A stretch of DNA of 64,000 bases, from assembly GCF_001640805.2 (NCBI RefSeq), contig NC_066833.1, positions 13,720,183 to 13,784,182 of the forward strand, written 5' to 3'. A program made the position numbers and the translations under genes. Of this stretch, positions 17,401-29,400 are shown piece by piece; the stretch's first letter is position 1; the number at the start of each line of letters is the position of its first letter. The notes under the pieces were generated by a model. The model was not told the DNA's origin and did not search any database. It saw only the letters and a list, made by a program, of their open reading frames with translations. The DNA comes from Lates calcarifer (Eukaryota > Chordata > Actinopteri > Centropomidae).

Positions 17401-20400
17401 GTGCATAGACTGACTTAGGTAGAGTGAATGTAGTTACATTCTAAGAAATACTAGAAAGGCTTCATTAATCTATTTAACTACACATCACTGTACAAGGACG
17501 GTTTTCAAATGTAACACTCTGCAGTTTCAGGGTGTGATTCATCCAAAAGGGAACTTTCCAAATGTTTAGATTTTACTTGTTACTTGTTGTGCTCTTACAT
17601 TACTTAGTAGTATGTTATCCAAAGGGCAACCTTTTCTATTTCCATCAGAGAAAACAAACAAACCCACATTCCCAGCATGACTCCATCTGTCTCTTGTGAA
17701 TTTGTGATGACACTGTTTCCCATTAATAGTGAGAAAGAAGCAGTTGTTAATAATTCTGTACGGTGTACTGTTGGTGACCCACAGGTGGTTCCTGTATCTG
17801 GTCTTTGTCTTCCTCCTGGGGGCCATCTGCACCAGAGAAGCTCTCCGCTATGACTTCTTGATAGCAGAAAAGGTAAACTCCTCTGTCTGTTTCCATCCAA
17901 CCCTCTGAGAGAGGCCCTCCCGCAGGAGGGTTGAGGTGAGGGGATTCCCCACAATGGCTCACTTTGTTGAGGTGTGGTTAGTCCAGGCTCTGATTGTATG
18001 AATACTTTTAAAGTGGTGGAGATGTAAGGCCCTTAGCATTTTTTCCCCTCATGTGGAAATACTCATAAATTACATCATACTCAGGTTCAAGTACATGAAA
18101 AAAATGCAACTCACTTTGATATTTATTGTAGTGTTGTGGCATAATGACCTTTCAAGGGCAAATAATATTTGGTCTTATTATAAAACACCTGTAGACCTGT
18201 ATTATTTTTAAAAGTCTTCATTAGTATCTGTTTTAGCTCTTACTAACAGATGTTGAAATAAAATAGATGGTCTCAGCCCTCTTCACCAGCAGTCTGTATA
18301 TGTGCTCAGATTTGTGAGATTTGATGTGTGATCCATCCATGAATTTTCAGCAACAACAGAGCATGTGTTTATGTAGAGCTAAGGTTAGGGACACAAAGCA
18401 TGCATGTTGTTCAGATTTTTTGTAATTCTAACCCATTATACTCACTGTCAAATGAAAACAGTACATTTTGCTTAAACCAATCATTGAATCGTTTTAAAGT
18501 CTTTGACTTCTCCATCAGTGGTTAGTCACTCACTGTTTTCATAAGAAGCTGGCTGCAGCGGAACTGAACTGGGTGTAGCTGTTGTGAGCTCTCAACCCCA
18601 CCCCATCCTCTTCCACCCTCTGTTTGTTTTCCCTCTTCCTCCAGGTCTCCTTGGTGGGTTTCCTCTTTCTGCTGGGCCTCTACATCTCCTCCCTGGCTTC
18701 CTGCATGGGCGGCCTGTACGGAGCACCTAGGATCCTCCAGTGCATTGCCCAAGAGAGGGTCATCCCTGCTCTGGCCTTCCTGGGAAGAGGGGTGGGTGGA
18801 TGAATGGATGGATGGATGGAGCCATGAGGGGGATATTTGGACTAAAACTGAAAGCATACTGAAAATATCTAGATTCACTTTCATTTTACTGCCTTGCTCA
18901 CAAATAATTTTTCCTGTGCTCATAGGACAGCTCATAGGAGCTGTAATGTATTAGAGTGTCAAGCCATCATCCAATTATTAAGGGATTTCATGTTAAGGAA
19001 TATTACTATTTCCTCCTTGTCTATGTGTACACTTACATTAGATAGTGAGAGTACCCCACTCTAGCTTAATTAATTGAGTAGATTCACTTTCTCAAGTCTA
19101 AGACTTTTGCCATTTGCACAAAGTACATGGATGCAAGTACCTTTTAAAAAAAAAAAAAAAAAAAAAAAACTTTCAACCATATTGCATCAGTCTTCAGAAC
19201 TTTTACTTGGGAGAAGTCCTCCAAGTGCTAGGGATGAAATCCTACCAACTACTTACATTGCATGTCAACACAACTGACTGACAACAAACTCCATCCACTC
19301 ATCAAGTGCTTGTGAAACAGCTCTGAACATAGAAATGAATTATGATTTCAAATTTCTAACCATTTCCTGTTTACATGTGCAAACATGTACAGTATTTGCT
19401 TTGGTGAGTTAGACTTCTCAGGCACAACATTCTCTGTCTGCATGTGCACACATCCTGCCTCCTTCACCAGGATTGGTATGTTTCACCCTGATTTAAAAAA
19501 ATATATTACTAAACATATGCATTTGATTGGCAGAGCCGGTACCCAGCCTGAAGGAAATACTGCCTAAGACATTTACTTTAGGGAAAGAAAGTCCTAGCCA
19601 TTACATAAAATAAAATGTTAGCCTACAGATTAGTGAACCATAACTGTCAAATGATTCATTTCCGTGCTTTAGAAAGGAGCCAGTAACTGATAACAAAGGC
19701 ATTCATGAGCTGAGCTAAAATAAAATGATTTCATTATTCAGTGAGCCCTTAAACTACACTCTGGCATAAAAAGAGCATCTACAGATTTATCAAACTCAGA
19801 GAAAAATGTTTAAATAATTGCATGATTAAGTGTGCCTATATGGGGGGTGTGATGACTGGACTCAATGGGAGGTAGTCACAAGACTAATTATAGAGTGTGG
19901 ACTCTAGTCCATAGAAGTGAGTAGACTGACTGTATTACTGTTACAACTCATTGCTGCTGCACACACACTGTCACGTTGACGTCCTGACCCCGTCCTCCCC
20001 AGTTTCCCTCAGACTTCCATGGATGGCAGCGGTGTCTGACCTCTCTCAGCAGGCTGGAATGAGGCCCTAGACATCTTGGCCCAAATCAAAGCTTCAGAAC
20101 AAACGCAGGAAGGGCGACGAAGGCAGGGCCATGCTCCACTGTGTGCTCTGGAGGACCGCCAGGCTCACAGCAGTGCTCCTTAAATTGCTTGATAGGACCT
20201 GGGAAGTGAAAGCAAACTGGTTACCAAACCGCATGTTAAAACAATGCCTCCATTTTGAGGAAGGGGTTGTTTTGGGGGCATTGTGTTTGGCTCCTATTGA
20301 AGTGGTGTCTCACCTAATGATTTTTAAACCAACAGATTCAGTTCATTCATTTCATTGTCTCCCTGGAATTTATACTGGATGTTAAACCCTTCTGAAGTCT

Positions 20401-23400
20401 ACTGCAAACTATTTTACTCTTCATTGTGGAGTCAAATATAGGTGTTAAATGTAATTATATTTAATGAGGGCAGATGTTTTTCAAATGGAGAAAACCACAT
20501 CAGTACTGAAAATGCAGCTGACTTTCTCATGGGCCTGGCAGATGTCCAGTGTCAGGTTAGCAGTTGTGAGTAATGATAGAGCATGGCTCCTGACCAACGA
20601 AAGGCCAGACGAAGTCATGAGAAGATTTTGTGAAAATGTTTTAGTTGTTATAACAAAAACAGGAGGCATGGGATGTAAACTTGTTGTATTTTGATTGTTG
20701 TTTTGATAATTGTAAGACCAAAATTATACTCTAAGTATATAAAATACTATGCTATATATACAGCATGTTTCTATGATGAAGTATGTTCATACAAGTAATT
20801 GTCCCATTTCTACTTGTTGGTGAATCCAAGTGTTACTGAAGGGAAGTAGATGATCTCTAGATACAGTTCTAATTTTTTCATTTTACTTAAATTTAACTTA
20901 ACCACTTCCTCTAGCTGGGTTTTCCTCCCCACTGTCCATAAACAGTACAGTTTTTACCCAGTCTTGGGCAGAAGATTGAAGTTGTGAATCCACACAATCA
21001 GTCTGTGAGGACAATGGGACATTCTTCTTTCTTACAGCCTCTTTCTGTCAACTTAGGCCCAAAATGCAGGTGTAATTTTACACAGAATTTCTTGTGTAGT
21101 GCAACCGTCACTAACCCCACTGTGGGTCTCTCTCCTCTAACAGAAAGGCCCAAACAGGACCCCAGTAGCTGCGATCTGTCTGACCAGCCTGCTGACCATG
21201 GCCTTCATTTTCATCGGCCAGGTCAATGTACTAGCTCCCATTGTCACAATCAACTTCATGCTCACCTACAGTTTCATCGACTACTCTTACTTCAGTGTGG
21301 CCATGACCTTCCAGCTGCAGAGCAAAGAGAAAAGGGACACCCTCATCCTGGCTAAAAGAAACCAGCGCAGGTCCACCAGCCAGAGCTCCAGGCCGCTTAT
21401 TGAAGCCCCTCTCCCGAACTATGGGACTGGAGGCGAGAGTCCGCAGTGTAAAGGCACTTTGTTAGAGTTCACCAAAGACATGGATCAGATCTTTCCACCA
21501 GACTCCAGGGCTGAGAAGACCGCCTCCATGCGAGAGCTGAGCAACCAAGGCAAGAGCAGAAAGGCTACAGCTAAGCAGCAGCTCATGGACAGTTTTGGTT
21601 TGGACCTGAACAGCAATATGTTCTCAGAAGAGAAAGGGGAGGAGATAAGTTCAGCTCCACCATATGAGGAAGCTGTGGAGCAGAGTGGAAGTGGGGAGCT
21701 CAGGGCTGGAGAGGAGCCACCAGTCCAATGTACAAAACCATGTCATGTTAAACAGGACCCTCACAATCACAGCACAGGTGAAAAGCTTTGCCCCTGAAAC
21801 ATTAGACTAAACAGAGGTAGAGATCACAGAAGTTAGTTGTACCTGTTTTAATGACCTGACATTTCATTTACTTTTTCAGGTTCTGAAAGGTAAAGCAGAA
21901 CAACAGAGCTTTGAAATCAAACCTGTGCAGGATTCATTCTATACAAAATTCTGCAACCACTGGATTGCTCTTATTGGGGTAGGTTGTTTTTGTTCTCATA
22001 GAGTATTTTCAGATAATATGTACAGAACTCAATGAATATTGTGAATATATAATGTCTTTTCTTTCAGGCATTGAGCTCCATACTGATCATGTTTGTTATC
22101 CAGTGGGTTTATGCCTTGGCAAACATAGTTGTGGCTTTGCTGCTTTTCTTCTACATTGGGAAAACAAGTCCTGGACTACCTTTAGGTGATTGCCTCACTT
22201 CATTCTCAGTGATCAATTTACCTAAATAATCCACAGTCGGTACTGTGCATACTCTTGTTCTAGTTGCTTGGATTTCAAAGTAGACTGTGTTGTGTGGATT
22301 AGCATTTGTATAAAAGTGAGAAAATAAGACATGGCTTCATTCAGTGAATTGTAAAAACAGCTGGGTTTATACTTTTCCTTCCCATGACACACAAGAACTC
22401 TTCTCGAATTGCAAGGTCTTTAATAAGTAGCAAATTGTTGATCCCTGTTTAGTAGTTAGGTGTGATTTTCTGTTCAGTTGTTACCAAATACACTTCATGA
22501 ACATTACATTTTATAAATTATGGGTTGTCTATTGTCTGCTGAAAAGAGGAAAAGTCTTTTTTTTGCTTGGTGTGATATTTTTGTAGCTTAGTTACAAGGC
22601 CATTCCATAAACTTGTCTAACTGTAGGTCTTTTATAGCTGTAGGAGTAGTCTGCAAGTAATGTTTTACATAACCTGAGGAAAGATTCCTGTATTTTTTCC
22701 ATTATATTATTAGATAACTTTATGTCTAGCAAAACACATTCTCATGTGCAGTTTACTTGAAAAGTATGTAGACCTGCTCCCATGCTCAGTCATTATGTGA
22801 CCTGGTAACACACTGGGACACATTGCTGGGAGTTTCACTTGCGGTTTCTTTGCCTGGAAAGGCTGGCAGCTGTTGTGGCTTAGGATTTCTAGAATAGCTG
22901 GATGGGACACTCTGCATCTGCATTAAACTCACCACATTACAGCGTGCCTCAACTGTCTGACTCATGACATTTCTGAGCATAAGAGCTGCAAGTGTTAAAC
23001 ACTTGTCCCACAGGTGGTGGATGAGATGGTGTGTGTGTCTCTCTCTCCCTGCTACTAGCTTTCTGTGCTATATTACAGCTTCAAAGATTTTTACAATAAG
23101 GAATGTTTCCATAGATTTAAATTTATTATTGTTATTATTATTAATGTTATTGTATATAAGTGTTTTCTGCCACTAGTATTTAACTATGTAACTCATTCAG
23201 CTCATTTCTTCAGGGCAAAAAATAACAGTTTTTGATTCATTTGCAGGTATTGCAGCGCGATTCAGCTTTTTTAGGTGGCTCAAATCAGCACTGAATAACA
23301 TTTTAAGGTATGGTGTGGTTGTTATATTACAAAATGGGTCACTCAGATATCAGAATATAAGAATGAGTGAGAGACAGATAAAGCATGACTAAAACTAACT

Positions 23401-23723
23401 TTTCATACTTGTCATAATCTATTTGTTTTTGTGTTACTAAGTGATAAAAACATAAGACATTTTAAACATATATTTTCTCAGTTATATGGTAAATTCATAT
23501 GTCATCACCCCAAACCTATTTTTCCTTACTATCCCTGTTTTTCAGGGGAAAAAGAACTCCCCAAGATGAGATTGTAGTGACACCCTCTCTGTCTGGGGTT
23601 GGGCTGAAAACCAGGCAGCTGACAGAGGAAAATGCTGACTTTGCCTCACGTCACCGCTATCACCAATCCTCATTCATCGGGGCCGACAAGATGGTGCAAC
23701 CACCACTCCACTCAATGAATTAA
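8412..23723 (+). CDS. slc12a8: Solute carrier family 12 member 8 (CCC9)
   Basis: Orphan member of the cation-chloride cotransporter family, a multi-pass membrane protein. Its transported substrate is not settled (polyamine/amino acid and NMN transport have been proposed). Thirteen coding exons: 8412-8546, 8680-8826, 10042-10233, 10360-10591, 16869-16982, 17197-17284, 17785-17872, 18645-18791, 21144-21777, 21890-21978, 22068-22185, 23247-23307 and 23546-23723. The total is 2223 nt, or 740 aa (human about 714). Near-identity to the human family is clear in [51 protein letters not shown] and [18 protein letters not shown]. The amino-acid-permease fold fills residues ~60-430. A long hydrophilic region in exon 9 is followed by a late hydrophobic pair (exon 11). 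The ATG at 8412 starts METLPVGW and keeps phase with exon 2. The exon 9/10 junction works only with an AAG acceptor at 21889; the nearer CAG at 21879 breaks the frame. Confidence 0.95.
11249..11342. repeat. Short inverted-repeat (MITE-like) element
   Basis: The arms at 11249-11274 and 11315-11342 are imperfect inverted repeats sharing GTGGAACTAATAA. They are separated by about 40 bases. This is the form of a small non-autonomous DNA element or of a foldback remnant. No target-site duplication was identified, and the outer limits are uncertain. Confidence 0.4.
14600..14866. repeat. Teleost dispersed repeat (GCTAACA/TTAGCATG type)
   Basis: It contains repeated words such as CTAACATGCTCACA, GTTTACCATGTTCAC and TTAGCATGTTAGCATGCTAA, followed by GAAATTTTGACTTGGTGATAG and TTATTACAACTCATCCTGAG. 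This arrangement is a very common interspersed repeat in fish introns and UTRs. It is recognised from memory, not from a repeat search. Family name not assigned. Confidence 0.6.
16094..16272 (+). mobile_element. Short retroelement insertion with 14 bp target-site duplication
   Basis: The 14-mer GCATCTAGGACTAA occurs perfectly at 16094-16107 and 16259-16272. The 151 bp between the copies (16108-16258) is therefore a clean candidate insertion. The insert contains a hammerhead-like core (16136-16177) and ends CTATGACCTGGATGAATGAG...CCACAG, a terminal sequence familiar from a dispersed teleost repeat. A long TSD without terminal inverted repeats suggests retrotransposition. Hammerhead motifs are known from Penelope-like elements and retrozymes, so a truncated or non-autonomous Penelope-type element is the leading guess. 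No protein coding was seen in it. Confidence 0.6.
16136..16177 (+). ncRNA. Hammerhead-ribozyme-like motif
   Basis: GGAA (16136-16139) is followed by the CUGAUGA core (16140-16146). A stem II hairpin follows, GCCTCT (16148-16153) with AGAGGT (16160-16165) and a six-base loop. Then come GAAAC (16166-16170), GTC (16171-16173) and TTCC (16174-16177), which pairs with the opening GGAA as stem I. Order and spacing match a type I hammerhead, with cleavage expected after GUC. Departures are one extra A at 16147 and a helix III reduced to an A-U and a C-G pair without a loop, so a single unit could hardly be active. Activity would need a dimer, as proposed for minimal Penelope hammerheads, or the motif may be dead. 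Confidence 0.4.
18792..21143 (+). other. slc12a8 intron 8
   Basis: A 2.35 kb intron between the exon ending GRG and the exon starting KGPNRTP. It begins within a short GGAT-type tandem repeat (18793-18820) that overlaps the donor region. A 24-base poly-A run lies at about 19147-19169. No other feature was recognised. Confidence 0.6.
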
Positions 23724-24275
23724 ACACCGCCTCATTTAGATGTTGTAGCTGACAGCCCGAAACCACATTTTCTGCCTCAAACTGTGTCTCATGTTGCCAT
23801 TTGGGCAGAGACATTGAGCTGCTTTGATCCTTTTCTTGTGGTGGAGGAAATCCTTTTTTTAGAGTTGTAGAGTATTTGTGTGAGAGAGTTGTCTCAGGAC
23901 TTTATTAATTTAGCTGTAGTTGGTAGTAAACTGAATTAAAAGTAAAAATAGTTTGTCTTAATGTACTTACTTTGACTGAAATATCAGAACCTGTGAAACT
24001 CTCCACTGTTATTAGTTTTAGGTTTTTTTTTTCTACTGCTGGGTCACTTCCAAGAAGTCTAGTCCCCACAGTGCTCATATGGCATTAATATCTTGTGTTA
24101 TGGTTTGATTAAAATATGTATACTCACTTCTGCATGGCTGCAGTTAATGGTTTGTTGGCAAAGTTTCTAGCAAACCTGCTTTTGAACTACCTAAGAATGA
24201 CAATATTGTTACACTCATCACCTCATATTTGATATTCAAACATGATTTTCAAAATAAAACATACATGGCACTGCT
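23724..24275 (+). other. Probable slc12a8 3' UTR
   Basis: Non-coding sequence after the TAA at 23721-23723. An AATAAA at 24253-24258 is a reasonable poly(A) signal; earlier ATTAAA-like words also occur near 23935 and 24108. No transcript evidence. Confidence 0.45.
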
Positions 24276-26179
24276 CTTCTCTTGAAAGGTATTTTACAGG
24301 AAAACATTCACACAATACAAGTGACAGCTTTCTAACACAAATAATACAGAAATATCCATCACTGCAGTTGAGCTACATCAACAACCTACCTCCAAGTTTC
24401 CTCCTAGACAGACTGATAGTGTAGATGTGACCTTGTTTTGTTTGTTTGTTTGTTTTTTCAGTAAAATACTCATCAGACCAATCTGTACATTTTAAGTGCT
24501 GGAACACAGCACCTAAAATGCATTGTTAAAATTTAATTAAAATCACAAGTGTTGTCAGAGGACTGTGACAAAGGAAAAGATGTTGTGTTTAAGAACACTA
24601 ACTTTAATGTGGCTTCAGTCAAAACCAAACATTTCTGTTTAATTCACTAAATGGATCAGACATTGAAGTTATTGTCATGAATGTGAACTGTTCAAGCAAC
24701 TTTCCCTACTAAAAAAAACACAGTCAGGCATCCTATTGCTGAGAACTACTTGTTAAGAAAATCATTTTCATGGAGATATTCAAGTATGAGGAGAAGCATC
24801 AAATCAGTTAAAAACTTTACATGAGAAGTGATTTGAAGTATATCATTTGTTTTGTTTCAGTAATCCCTACTTTAAGGGGCACGCTGTTTGGGTGAACTGT
24901 GTGTGTCAAACTATAGTTACTGTTGTTGCAGCAAAGCTGTGAAAACCACTTCCTCTTAGCATTTAGTTCTCAAAGTAGCAACCTACCAACAGGCACACAT
25001 TAACCTGTAAAGATGCTGGTTCCTTTTTCTCTCATCAACTGGTGAGAAAATGGTTTAGGCATCAGATAAATCTCAGCAGTGGAGCTGTCGGTTTGCATGT
25101 TTCTGCAGCTTCTTTTCACATGCCATTTCTGCCATTTCTCCTGAAGACAAACCTCTGGATTGTTTATTACAGTATGAACTAGAGTTGAGGTGCAGAGGCT
25201 CAAAATGTCAGTAGTTTTCATAGAATTAATTTGTGGGACAAGACGTTTTGTCAGCCAGTAAGTTGTTTCTTTCATGCCATCCAAAAATTTCACCTCAGCC
25301 AACCCTCACACATCAGCATGTCCTGTAAATCAGCCTGGCTCCAGCTAAACTCTTAACACCTGGATTCACTATCAGACTTTTGCAATGCTTTGCTAGTGGG
25401 ATGTGTTGGAGATATAAATACATATCAAAATGATTTGTTTATTTGCATTAAGTCATTTTTGTACAAGTACTAACTGTTTTAATGACCTGCTACCTAAATT
25501 CAAGTGCTTGTCTCCAGATGCCAGAGGTGTCAGGAATCTAACTCTCAATATTACTGAGCTGTGATATTTTCTTTATCCTAACTTCTCAAAGGAATTTGCC
25601 AGGATTTATTGTGGTTTCATTTTTGACTTGCTGTAATTTGATAACATTTGCATAATCTAGGACTATAAAGACCATATCCTAACCTAGTCAGTACTTTATC
25701 CATGTCTTTACCAAGGCTTATAGGGATTCAAAAGCTTCCTGTTACTTTCCACCTTGTGCTGCTTTTACAAGTTCATTCTCTGGTGGAAATCCACAAGAAA
25801 AAACAACACATAGGTGAAGAATAATGACAAATTAAAATCTTTATCCCATAATCCTGACACAGTAAATCATCACTTGCACTTTAAACATTAACATACAGGA
25901 TTTATGCCATGCTCTTAAACTTTGCTTATCTTATTCATGACTTGATACATATGAAATGATACCACTTCACTTGTCTCTTATGATTTGACCAGAAATCTGG
26001 AGGTCATAGATGGGATTTTTTAGTCAGATATCCTAATTTTACTCGTTACTTGATATTAAATAGCATCAGCAGCTTCTTATGGGTGAAACAGGGATGTTTC
26101 CACTGTTTTAGCGGCAGGACTTCCGACAACACCTGAAGGCAGCAAAGGAAGCTACTAGGTTGAATAACGGGTCTTGATA

Positions 26180-26180
<1 letters not shown>
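24276..26180. other. Intergenic, slc12a8 to heg1
   Basis: AT-rich sequence. The open frame on the minus strand at 25000-25302 has no recognisable similarity and is treated as chance. No RNA gene or clear repeat was seen. Confidence 0.5.

Positions 26181-26182
<2 letters not shown>

Positions 26183-26219
<37 letters not shown>
26183..26219. repeat. (TG)n microsatellite in heg1 promoter region
   Basis: A perfect TG dinucleotide run of about 18 units lies roughly 270 bp upstream of the heg1 start codon. It is followed directly by GCAGCAGCAGCAGC and GGAGGAGGAGG tracts. Such runs are length-variable and can adopt Z-DNA; any effect here is speculation. Confidence 0.9.
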
Positions 26220-26222
<3 letters not shown>

Positions 26223-26490
26223 GGCAGCAGCAGCAGCAGCACAGCAGCAGCAGGAGGAGGAGCCCGGGCTCCTCCACTGTGATAACAAGCTGCTGCCTCG
26301 ACTCTGTTATCTTCCGTTCCCCGCCGTCTGCGCAGAGGTCCCACCACGGACCTGTACCGGGATTTATTTCATTCTTATGAAACTTCACTAAAAGCCGAAG
26401 CGCTCCTCCCATGGTGTCCCAGGGAGACTCCCCCGGCATTCACTCGACTTTACGGAAACTATCGGCGACCGTTTTGGGGTCTTGAAAATC
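26220..26490 (+). promoter_or_regulatory. heg1 5' UTR / proximal promoter
   Basis: GC-rich compared with the AT-rich surroundings, with CAG and GGA tracts and many CpGs. It leads into the heg1 start at 26491. The transcription start could not be placed and no TATA box was recognised. Confidence 0.4.
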
Positions 26491-29400
26491 ATGGAAACGT
26501 GGTTTTTGAATCACGTCCTCGGGTTGTCTCTGTCGGTCCTCCTGCTGGGTCTGCCGGGGCCCCTCGGGGCAGGGACCCCCATTAACAACAGCTCGGATCC
26601 AGTAACGGCAGGATTTTCTTTTTCAACCGCCACAGATGAACTCAGTTACACGGAAAACAATGCAACTTCAACTTCATACTCCAGCGAGAGTTTATCACCA
26701 TCACAGAGGAACCTCCTGCTTACACACGCTGCTGAAACACACACTGCTGCTGTTGGAAACTTCGGTAAGATCACTGTCACTGAGGCCTGCGATGGCAAGT
26801 GTAACGTTACAGACAAACCTTTTACAATGAGCTGTGGCTGGGGGATGCAACAGAAACTACAACACTGAAAGCGTAAATGATAAAGCAGCTGGACATTTTG
26901 TCACCTCTTGATCAACATAGCTGTCCACAGCTGAAGATTTCCTGATGCATCCTGTGGAGGGACTACTTTAATGATTTATGAAAAAGCTAAATGAAATCAA
27001 ATTTCTTATGCACCTCTGTCACAGACTGACAGACCGGTCAGAATGCCACGAAACAAGTGAACTCCTTTTGTTTGTGGTAATGTAGGGTTACAACTAACTC
27101 CATATTTACATTGTGAATTTTCTCGACTGATTATTTTGTTGGTCTATAAATTGTCAGAAATGGTGAAAAAATGCACAGCACAAATTCAAGTTGACACACT
27201 CATAATGCTTTATTTGTTCTACCAACAGTTCAAAACCTGAAGATCTTCAGTCTAGTGTCGCTGAATACTGAGAAAATGAGCTCATATTTTCATTTGCGAA
27301 GCTGGAGCCACTGACTTTTTTGGCTTTTTTTTAAGGCCTTCAAAGATTATTTGATTATTAAAATCATTACTCACAATTTTCCTTGACTAACTGCTTCAGT
27401 TCTATTTAAGTGTAAAAGGGGGTTTTTAGACTAATTTTGTATGTTCTCATATGTTTTTCTGATGTAGGGGATGCTCTTATTTTTTGAAACAGAGATTTTC
27501 CCACCACTTCAAACTGAAATATGATTACAATTAACATATTAACTCAGTCAGTAAATTGGGTTCACCAGTTTTTCAACTTAGGCCCATTTGCTTAGTCCAC
27601 TCAGAGACCTGCTCATGAATTTACGACTCATGTCATATCATGATCTAAATATCAAATCTGATCAGCGTTCTCACTTCACACCTTTGCTAGTTTCCTGCTG
27701 TAGTTGAGGTGATTCTGTCGCTGTAGGATATCTAGACATAGACACCAGCTCATGCAGGTGTTGATCCATTGGTTAAACCTCTGTGTTTCAAAGGCAGCAG
27801 AGGCACAAGGTTAGAATATCTTACTACATGATATGATATACATGTTGACATTTTATTGCCAAATAGGTCATGAGTAGCAAGTAGGACAGTAGAGCTCAGG
27901 AGAGTAATAACCATAATACTTTCCTTTATGATTATACTACATACTGATCTTAAACTAGAGAATGCACATGAAGCTAAACACACATGTCAGAGAATTACTT
28001 TGAGTGATACTTTGAGTTAACAGAGACATGTATGTGTACACAACGGCGAGGGAAACCTGAATTAGGCCCAGTTCTCTGCTCACAGTGCCCAATAACAACC
28101 ATCAGGCTGTACGACGAAAACCCTTTGTTGTCAAATTATTTTGCCTGTGGTTTCACGAGAGCATGTTTCAAAACCTTCTGACACCATAGTGATACAGACT
28201 TGAAGCAATTAAAGAGAAAACCTCAGAGGAATGAAGAGCTTTAATTGATGATGTATCTTTCAAGAGAGTCATTGTGGTCATGTGATCAGTGATTGGACGC
28301 TCAAATAGTCCTAGTTCCCAGGTTTTTGTAGGTTTTTTTGAGACAGTTTTTCTGCTCAGTTCTACACTACTGCTGCTTATAGCTACAAAATTACAAAAAT
28401 TCTCCACTTACCATTCATATACCATTACCATTATTATTACTGTACCACTAGTAATGCTACTGTTGCCACTGTTTGTGGGTCACTAAACTATCACTTGTGA
28501 AATTGTAAAGACTAAATAGTGCAGAAAAGTCATACATTTCTTTAAAATTAAAATTGAAAATGTCCCTGAGTTGACATGAGTGAGTAGTTTTATTAAAACT
28601 TTTTGATGCTACTTCTCTCTAAGGTAACATATTAAACTTACCACAAGCTGCATTACAGTAGATATGCTGCCATGTTTAATTAATTTCAGAGATATTGTGG
28701 CTGTAAATGTGTATTAATTTGAAGAATTTGGCCTCTGTTGCATGTACAGGTACCTAATATTTAAGGGCACAGTCTGACCTTAGAGGTTTAACAGCAATGT
28801 CAGTGATAACTTATTTTCTTTGAGGCAGGCTGCGGGATATTATGAGGACGTCTTTTTAAATTGTTATTTGCACACTGTGGGCTTTGCTAGATTTCGGTCA
28901 TTTCCATCAACACCCTGCTTGATTCATGCAGTTACACACAGTCATACTGGGAGCTGCCCAGCGCAAGTCTGCTGAAACAATGTGTGAGGGCCAAATGCTT
29001 TGCTTAAAGGCATAGCTGCTGCTGAGGAATGATAAGTGGAAATGATTCTCTTTCCTCATCCAGGTTTCACCCCAGTTCATCTTTCCTGTTCTGATTCACT
29101 TCTTCAAGTCACAGTCATCTAACTGAGCTCAACATTTGGTACCTTTCCTCAGCAACAAATGACCTATTTGGCAATAAAATATCAACCAATCTATTCACAA
29201 AACTGCCGTGTCATACTCATGCCCACACTCATTAATATACTGAATATACTGCATATACATAAATTGATATGTAAGCCACAGTGCTTCTGAATCTATCAGA
29301 TGTGAAAAACCACACTGACAACTGTGTTAACAGTTGAGAGCTGAGTGATAAACAGCAGAGAATCTGGGAGTGTCCTTCACTTGTTTGCCAACACCACGTT

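Noticed and set aside
18522..18935. Minus-strand 137-codon frame opposite slc12a8 exon 8
   Set aside because: It covers a conserved slc12a8 exon on the other strand, is a shadow frame, and includes the GGAT repeat.
26155..26439. Overlapping open frames in several phases at the heg1 promoter
   Set aside because: They are produced by TG and CAG repeats; composition is His-Thr or Cys-Val alternation without any domain.
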